Assembly: GCA_012842685.1 (NCBI GenBank)
Contig: DUSI01000049.1
Span: 141,691-205,690 of the forward strand
Source: Candidatus Fermentithermobacillaceae bacterium
GTDB taxonomy: Bacteria > Bacillota > Sulfobacillia > Fermentithermobacillales > Fermentithermobacillaceae
Direction: 5' to 3'
Length of the DNA: 64,000 bases
A program made the position numbers and the translations under genes. Under the pieces are notes generated by a model. The model saw only the letters and a program-made list of their open reading frames with translations. It was not told the origin of the DNA and did no database searches. Every line of letters starts with the position of its first letter. Position 1 is the first letter of the stretch. Below, piece after piece: positions 59,078 to 64,000 of this stretch.

Positions 59078-59842
59078 GTGTCTAGGCTGACTCAAAAGGA
59101 GCGTATGCTCCTCCAGGACCAGCTGAGCCACGAACAGATCTGCATCACCAAGTACTCGGGTTACGCCGCAAGGGCCAAGGATCCGGAGCTCAAGAAGCTC
59201 TTCTACGAGTTCGCGGCCGATGAGCAGCAACACTACGACACCATCAACAGCCTGCTCCAGGGAACAGGCCAGAGCCAAACCCAGACCCAGTACCAGTCCC
59301 GGGGGCAGGGTCAGGGACAGTTCCAGGGCCAGTCTCAAGTGGGGATGCAGCAGTCCGGCACGCAGCACTTTGTCGCCGGACAGTCGGGCTCCCAGCAGGG
59401 AGGCATGCAGCACCAGTACACCGCGCAGGCTACCGGGCACCAGGCACCGCCTCAAGCCGGCGCATGGCAGTCAACCGGCGGCCAGGGCGCAGCGGCGGGA
59501 CAGAACTGGATGTCGGAATCGAGGACCATCTACGGCGGTCAGATCTCCCAGGGCAACCAGCAAGCTGCCCAACAAGGCACTCAGCAAGGCACCCAGCAAG
59601 GAATGCAGCATGGCGCTCAGCAAGGCGCCCAGCATGCCATGGCTACGAGCGACGACAAATCCATGTGCGAAGACATGCTCATGACCGAGAAGTACATCTC
59701 GGGTACCTATGACACCGCCGTCTTCGAAGCCACCAACCCCCAAGTCAGGCAGGCCCTCCAGCACATCCAAAAAGACGAGCAGACGCACGGAGAGCGCATC
59801 TTCAAGTACATGCAGCAGAAGGGCATGTACCAGCCGCAGTGA
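59078..59842 (+). CDS. CotF-like spore coat protein with Gln-rich central linker
   Basis: LTQKERMLLQDQLSHEQICITKYSGYAARAKDPELKKLFYEFAADEQQH; Q-rich centre; C-terminal CEDMLMTEKYISGTYDTAVFEATNPQVRQALQHIQKDEQTH. Confidence 0.88.
   Translation: MSRLTQKERMLLQDQLSHEQICITKYSGYAARAKDPELKKLFYEFAADEQQHYDTINSLLQGTGQSQTQTQYQSRGQGQGQFQGQSQVGMQQSGTQHFVAGQSGSQQGGMQHQYTAQATGHQAPPQAGAWQSTGGQGAAAGQNWMSESRTIYGGQISQGNQQAAQQGTQQGTQQGMQHGAQQGAQHAMATSDDKSMCEDMLMTEKYISGTYDTAVFEATNPQVRQALQHIQKDEQTHGERIFKYMQQKGMYQPQ
59570..59637 (+). repeat. degenerate 12-bp tandem repeat (CAGCAAGGCACC-like) inside coat protein gene
   Basis: Encodes QQGTQQGTQQGMQHGAQQGAQH. Confidence 0.8.
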
Positions 59843-59956
59843 AAAAGGGGACGGCGGGCTTAGAAGGCGAGCGGATAAGCGAGGTACCGCCCTCGCGGGC
59901 TTCGCGATATGTACGCCAACCATAACGCCACGCCTGCCGGCCTCGTGGAAGAGGAA

Positions 59957-59977
59957 GAGGGGGCTGCCTGCCCCCTC
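59957..59977. terminator. putative terminator hairpin between convergent genes
   Basis: GAGGGGGC-TGCCT-GCCCCCTC. Confidence 0.5.
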
Positions 59978-60013
59978 CCTCGATTCTAGCCCCTATCAGA
60001 CGGACGGGATAAC

Positions 60014-61642
60014 TTACTTCTTCCAGACCAGCTCCGCCTGGTAAGTGTTCTTGTTCAGGTCGAAGAACCAGAAGGTGTAGGTACCGGGCTCGCTGCTGTC
60101 CTTAAACCAGAGGAGGTTCGACTCAGGCAGGACCGACACCCTGAGCGTCACCGGGGTGGTCTTCTGGCCGTTGAAAGAAACCACAGCGCTGCGGATGTTG
60201 GCGTCGCTTAGGTTCACGGGCTGGCCGTCCACGATGAGTTCGAACTTCTGGTACCCGCCCGACGGTTCGCCGACGGCGACCAGCTCACCCTTGATCGGCT
60301 CGGCCACGCAAGCTACTGCGCCTTCGCTCTCATCCCTATGGATTACGTACATGACCTTCTTGGTCCACGCCTCAAAGAACTGGTCGGCAGGATAGAGGCG
60401 TCTCACCTCTTCGTCCTTGGCAGCCGCAGGGTCGTTCACTATGACGTACTCTCTACCGTCTTTCAAAGTAAAGCCCCTCACGAGCACCAGGTGCCCGGGG
60501 GTGTAGTTGATGGGCACGTTTTCGACCTCGGGCTCCGTGCGACCCTCGTAACCGGGCTTCCTGTACTTCACGCTCACGATGACCGGATTGCCCCGGTAGA
60601 TCTCCTGCTTTACCGCGTACCAAGGATCCTTCCCGTCGGCAGGAGTACCGTACTGCACGTAGGCCGTGAACCCGTTTGCCGCCGCGAAAGCCGTGTTGAA
60701 CGGCCAGTTCCCGAACATGGGAGCCCTGTAGTCGTTGACGCCCCAGGCTGCCTGCTCAGGCGACATATCTACTCCGTAGTAACCCAGGGCCATGGCCACA
60801 CTCGTGGGGCTGCAGATGGAGTTCGCTATCTTGGGATCGCGCAAGTACTGGGAATACATAGGCACGTCCAGATCCATATCCATCTGCGTAAGATCGGGCA
60901 GGCTCTCGTCGTAAGCCGCCGGGATGGACTGACCCTCGAGGGTGTTCCTTATGGTACCGGCCATGAGCAGTACTTTCGGGCTCGTCTCCTCAGTACCGGG
61001 TTGACCGTCGGGCCCGTAGAGGGTCACCCTGAACTGGAACTTATCTGCCGTTTCCCCTGAGGTGCCGATTACGATGAGTTCATCCGTGGCGACCTTCGCG
61101 ATCCCGTCCGAGGTCTTGGACGCGGGGGCGGAACCGGGCAACATCACCTTGCCGTCGGTCCCCGTGAAGGCATGGGCGCTCCAGGTCCCCCAAGAGAGCC
61201 ACGAGCTCCACTGCCTCGCGCCTTCTTTGCCTGCGTGGACCCTACCCTCGATCTCGATGTAGGTGCCCTTCGGCGTATCCGCGTTCCACGAGAGGATCAG
61301 GTACTCGAAAGGCTTTGCCTCGATCTCGGGAGACGTGTACGTGCCGACGGCTGCGCCCTCTTTCAGGGTGATGGCTCCGTTTCCGACCGGTACCACCCTG
61401 GTGTTCTCATGGTTCCCGTTCTCGAAGTCTTCGACCGTCGTGAAAATCAGAAGGTTGTCTTCCATAGCAACCGGTTCCCCTTTCGGAGCCTCAGCCGGCG
61501 GTTGGACTGCGCCAGTGGGCGTCTCCGACACAGGCGGGCTCGAGCTCGAACACGCAGAAAGCGCCATGGTGATGACCAGTAGAAGGGCGAACGCCACCGG
61601 CAGCGCGAACCGCGGAGACCCCATCCCCATGAGCTCGTTCAC
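60014..61642 (-). CDS. C39-like peptidase-domain lipoprotein
   Basis: Lipobox-like ALSACSSSS; VPMYSQYLRDPKIANSICSPTSVAMALGYYG, YTPGHLVLVRGF, VIVNDPAA; GTG 61642 plausible, track start 61684. Confidence 0.85.
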   Translation of the reverse strand: MNELMGMGSPRFALPVAFALLLVITMALSACSSSSPPVSETPTGAVQPPAEAPKGEPVAMEDNLLIFTTVEDFENGNHENTRVVPVGNGAITLKEGAAVGTYTSPEIEAKPFEYLILSWNADTPKGTYIEIEGRVHAGKEGARQWSSWLSWGTWSAHAFTGTDGKVMLPGSAPASKTSDGIAKVATDELIVIGTSGETADKFQFRVTLYGPDGQPGTEETSPKVLLMAGTIRNTLEGQSIPAAYDESLPDLTQMDMDLDVPMYSQYLRDPKIANSICSPTSVAMALGYYGVDMSPEQAAWGVNDYRAPMFGNWPFNTAFAAANGFTAYVQYGTPADGKDPWYAVKQEIYRGNPVIVSVKYRKPGYEGRTEPEVENVPINYTPGHLVLVRGFTLKDGREYVIVNDPAAAKDEEVRRLYPADQFFEAWTKKVMYVIHRDESEGAVACVAEPIKGELVAVGEPSGGYQKFELIVDGQPVNLSDANIRSAVVSFNGQKTTPVTLRVSVLPESNLLWFKDSSEPGTYTFWFFDLNKNTYQAELVWKK

Positions 61643-61882
61643 AGATCCAACACTCCTCTCAAAGAGATAGGAGAATAAGCTCATCCTGCCGGCTTCGCCG
61701 AAGCCGGCCAGGCCTAGCTCACAGGGACAAATACGGCCTCGTAGCAGGTTTTCCTGCCTAGTTGGTGCCGTTCTGCCTGCTCCTCACACAGATCCGTGCT
61801 CGGGGCGCAAGTAGATCTTCCCGGGGCCACATGTCCACGCAGCTACGGTCCCGGGACATCTGCCGCGCTCAAGCGGAGACAC

Positions 61883-63925
61883 CTACCCGGCAAGGAATAC
61901 GCCCTGCTCTACCATGAGGTGGTAATACTCCACCAGGGCTTCGGTGTTGCGGAAGCCGGTCTCCCCTTCCAAGAGATCTGCGATCTCGGCGAGAGTTCTG
62001 GTCCCGTCGGCCCAGTACTGGAGGTATATTGAGGGCACGGGTGTCTCCCGGTACTTCTCCCTAAAGGCCTTTAGCTTCTCCCTGAGCTCCGGCCGCGTCT
62101 CCATGCTGATACCCGACCATGGTCCACGGAAAGCCCGTTTGGGGACGATCTCGGATGCCTTCTTGAGAGCCTCTTCCTCGTCGGGACGCCACGGTCCAGG
62201 AAGATCTGACACGTCGCTGAGCCCAGACGCGACAGCCAAGTCTCTCAGGGCTTTCGCCCAGAGATAGTCGGCTGTCTTGGCTATGTATTCCTGGGCCGCC
62301 GAACGCGCCTGGCAGGACATCACCGAATCGGGGATGAGCTTCACGAGGCTGGCTATGTCGGCGCGCCGGCGTTCAGAGATGAAAGCTATCTTCTTTTCGA
62401 TTGCTCGCCTTGTCTTAGCAAGGATATTCCTCACTTCGCCCGGGTCTTTAGCCTTGGACATATCCTGCCGGGCCCGGTCTATGAGGTGCGAGAGGATAGA
62501 GTTGGCCTCGGCGGCAAACCCAACGGCAGCCTGGTCTGCGATGAAGGATACGTCCGCCGCGGTCGGCGCCGCTGCCGTATAGAGATAGGTGGCGGTAAGG
62601 GTGCCCGCTACCTTGAGCATCTTGGGATCGACCTTGTCTATGGTGTCCTCGCTCGTGTGGTAGAACTTGTCGGGCCACTGTATCAGCATTGGGCAGGTGA
62701 CCCCTACGGACGGGTCTCCCCAGACATAGTGGTCGCTCCCACCCGCAAAAGGAGACACGCTGTACCTGAACATCGCGTTGGAGTGGTTACCCGCGTAGTT
62801 TCCCACTTCCCTGGTAAGCAGGCCGAGGATGCAGGCGGCAAGATCCCCGCCGAATCCGGGAAGAGCAGCGACCGGCCTCTCTACCATGAAAGTGCTGCCG
62901 CAGAGCGCCTGGTTCTCGCCGACCATATCGAGGTTTATGGCAGCGACGGTCCTCGCCAGGACGTCCTCGTTTGTCGCGAGGAACGCGTAAGAACCGGTCA
63001 TCTCGGGGAGCCACAAGAACCTTATCGTCCTCCGCGGTTTGGGGAGGGCACCCCTCGCGACGAGGGCCGACAAAGTCCTGGCGGCCTCCATGAGCGCACC
63101 TGCCCCGGAAGCATTATCGTTGGCCGAGGGCTCGGGATGACAGAGGTGGGCCATGGCGGTAACTTCCTCGTCAGTCTCCCCAGGTATCAGGGCGCTCACG
63201 ATCTCAAGGGAGCCATCGAAGAACTCGGAATCCACCCTCGCGAACACTCTGAGCTCCTTTTTCCCCGAAGCAAACATCTTCCGGATGGCCTCGCCCTGGC
63301 GGGGCGAAACGACGAACCCGAAAGCAGTATGCTTTTCCGGGTCCGCAGGCCAGAAAGAGAGGTACTGTCTCCCGTCGGGAAGGTCGAACCTATCGCGGAC
63401 GGGAGGCTGCTCCCTCATGGTATCCACCACGATGCCTGCGGCACCGAACTTGTCTACGGCCACTTTGGCGATCTCCTCAGCTGCGCCGCGAGAAAAGACC
63501 AGTTTCCCCTTTACATCGAGTCCTTCGTAGGACTTGGGATCCTCCCCGTTTTCTACAAGCACCATCGCAGTGGTGAGGCCTCCGGGCGGCGTAGGAGCGC
63601 TTCGCTGGACGACCGAAGTCTTGATCTCCGAGAAGGAGCAGAGCCTCTCTCTCTTCCCGTCTTCCAAGAGCAGGAGTTCGGCATCCCGGCATACCCACTC
63701 CGGGAAGCTCTCCTGGGACCACCAACGCACGCCTTTCTTGGCGGGCAAGGATAGGATCTCCGCCTGAATCCCGTGCTCCTTGAGGTATTCGTAAATATAC
63801 CGAGCGGCGTCCCTTATGCCCGGGCTGCACTGGACTCTGTGAAAAGATGCCAGTTTGGCAACACAGCTGAATGCCGCATTGGGCTGAAACTCCTCGCTGG
63901 TAAGTCGCAGGGTCTCGTGAATCAA
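61883..63925 (-). CDS. DUF4910/M28-like aminopeptidase with PA-like domain and C-terminal winged-helix-like segment
   Basis: GKLVFSRGAAEEIAKVAVDKFGAAGIVVD, MAHLCHPEPSANDNASGAGALMEAARTL, INLDMVGE, GGSDHYVWGDPSVG. Confidence 0.88.
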   Translation of the reverse strand: MIHETLRLTSEEFQPNAAFSCVAKLASFHRVQCSPGIRDAARYIYEYLKEHGIQAEILSLPAKKGVRWWSQESFPEWVCRDAELLLLEDGKRERLCSFSEIKTSVVQRSAPTPPGGLTTAMVLVENGEDPKSYEGLDVKGKLVFSRGAAEEIAKVAVDKFGAAGIVVDTMREQPPVRDRFDLPDGRQYLSFWPADPEKHTAFGFVVSPRQGEAIRKMFASGKKELRVFARVDSEFFDGSLEIVSALIPGETDEEVTAMAHLCHPEPSANDNASGAGALMEAARTLSALVARGALPKPRRTIRFLWLPEMTGSYAFLATNEDVLARTVAAINLDMVGENQALCGSTFMVERPVAALPGFGGDLAACILGLLTREVGNYAGNHSNAMFRYSVSPFAGGSDHYVWGDPSVGVTCPMLIQWPDKFYHTSEDTIDKVDPKMLKVAGTLTATYLYTAAAPTAADVSFIADQAAVGFAAEANSILSHLIDRARQDMSKAKDPGEVRNILAKTRRAIEKKIAFISERRRADIASLVKLIPDSVMSCQARSAAQEYIAKTADYLWAKALRDLAVASGLSDVSDLPGPWRPDEEEALKKASEIVPKRAFRGPWSGISMETRPELREKLKAFREKYRETPVPSIYLQYWADGTRTLAEIADLLEGETGFRNTEALVEYYHLMVEQGVFLAG

Positions 63926-64000
63926 GTAGCATCCTCCTCGCAGGTCCTTATGTCGAGCGCACTCTTACTTTCTTCGCCGCAGATCGCGGTTCTCCCCCTA

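Noticed and set aside
1-64000. CRISPR, toxin-antitoxin, restriction-modification, phage or transposon genes
   Set aside because: No repeat-spacer arrays, nucleases, recombinases or phage structural proteins recognised in any frame.

Overview
64 kb window of a GC-rich (roughly 60%), gene-dense chromosome. Gene content (cotJABC, a CotF-like coat protein, GTP-PEPCK, GlpX, rubrerythrin, SLH-domain protein) suggests a spore-forming Bacillota, probably anaerobic; this is inference. I support about 47 protein-coding genes on both strands. I found no rRNA, tRNA, CRISPR array, integrase/transposase or prophage. Most genes are core or metabolic: ABC transporters, CoA-transferase plus thiolase, tandem amidohydrolases, PEPCK, sulfur amino-acid PLP enzymes, Zn/Cd efflux with an ArsR regulator, TruD, Rsm22 and lactate permease. 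Start codons were refined by eye using Shine-Dalgarno (SD) sequences; many are GTG or TTG upstream or downstream of the ORF-track start. The most unusual signal is a ~413 bp convergent intergenic gap (5931-6343). It holds a dense, multi-hairpin, GNRA-capped fold closed by a 12-bp end-to-end helix (5963-5974 with 6313-6324). I propose this as a structured noncoding RNA that I cannot match to a family I know. Other points of interest: a proline-rich CotJA, a coat protein split by a Gln-rich linker, an ArsR sensor with two predicted metal sites, a MacB-like permease/adaptor pair without an ATPase, and a palindrome touching the rubrerythrin -10 box.
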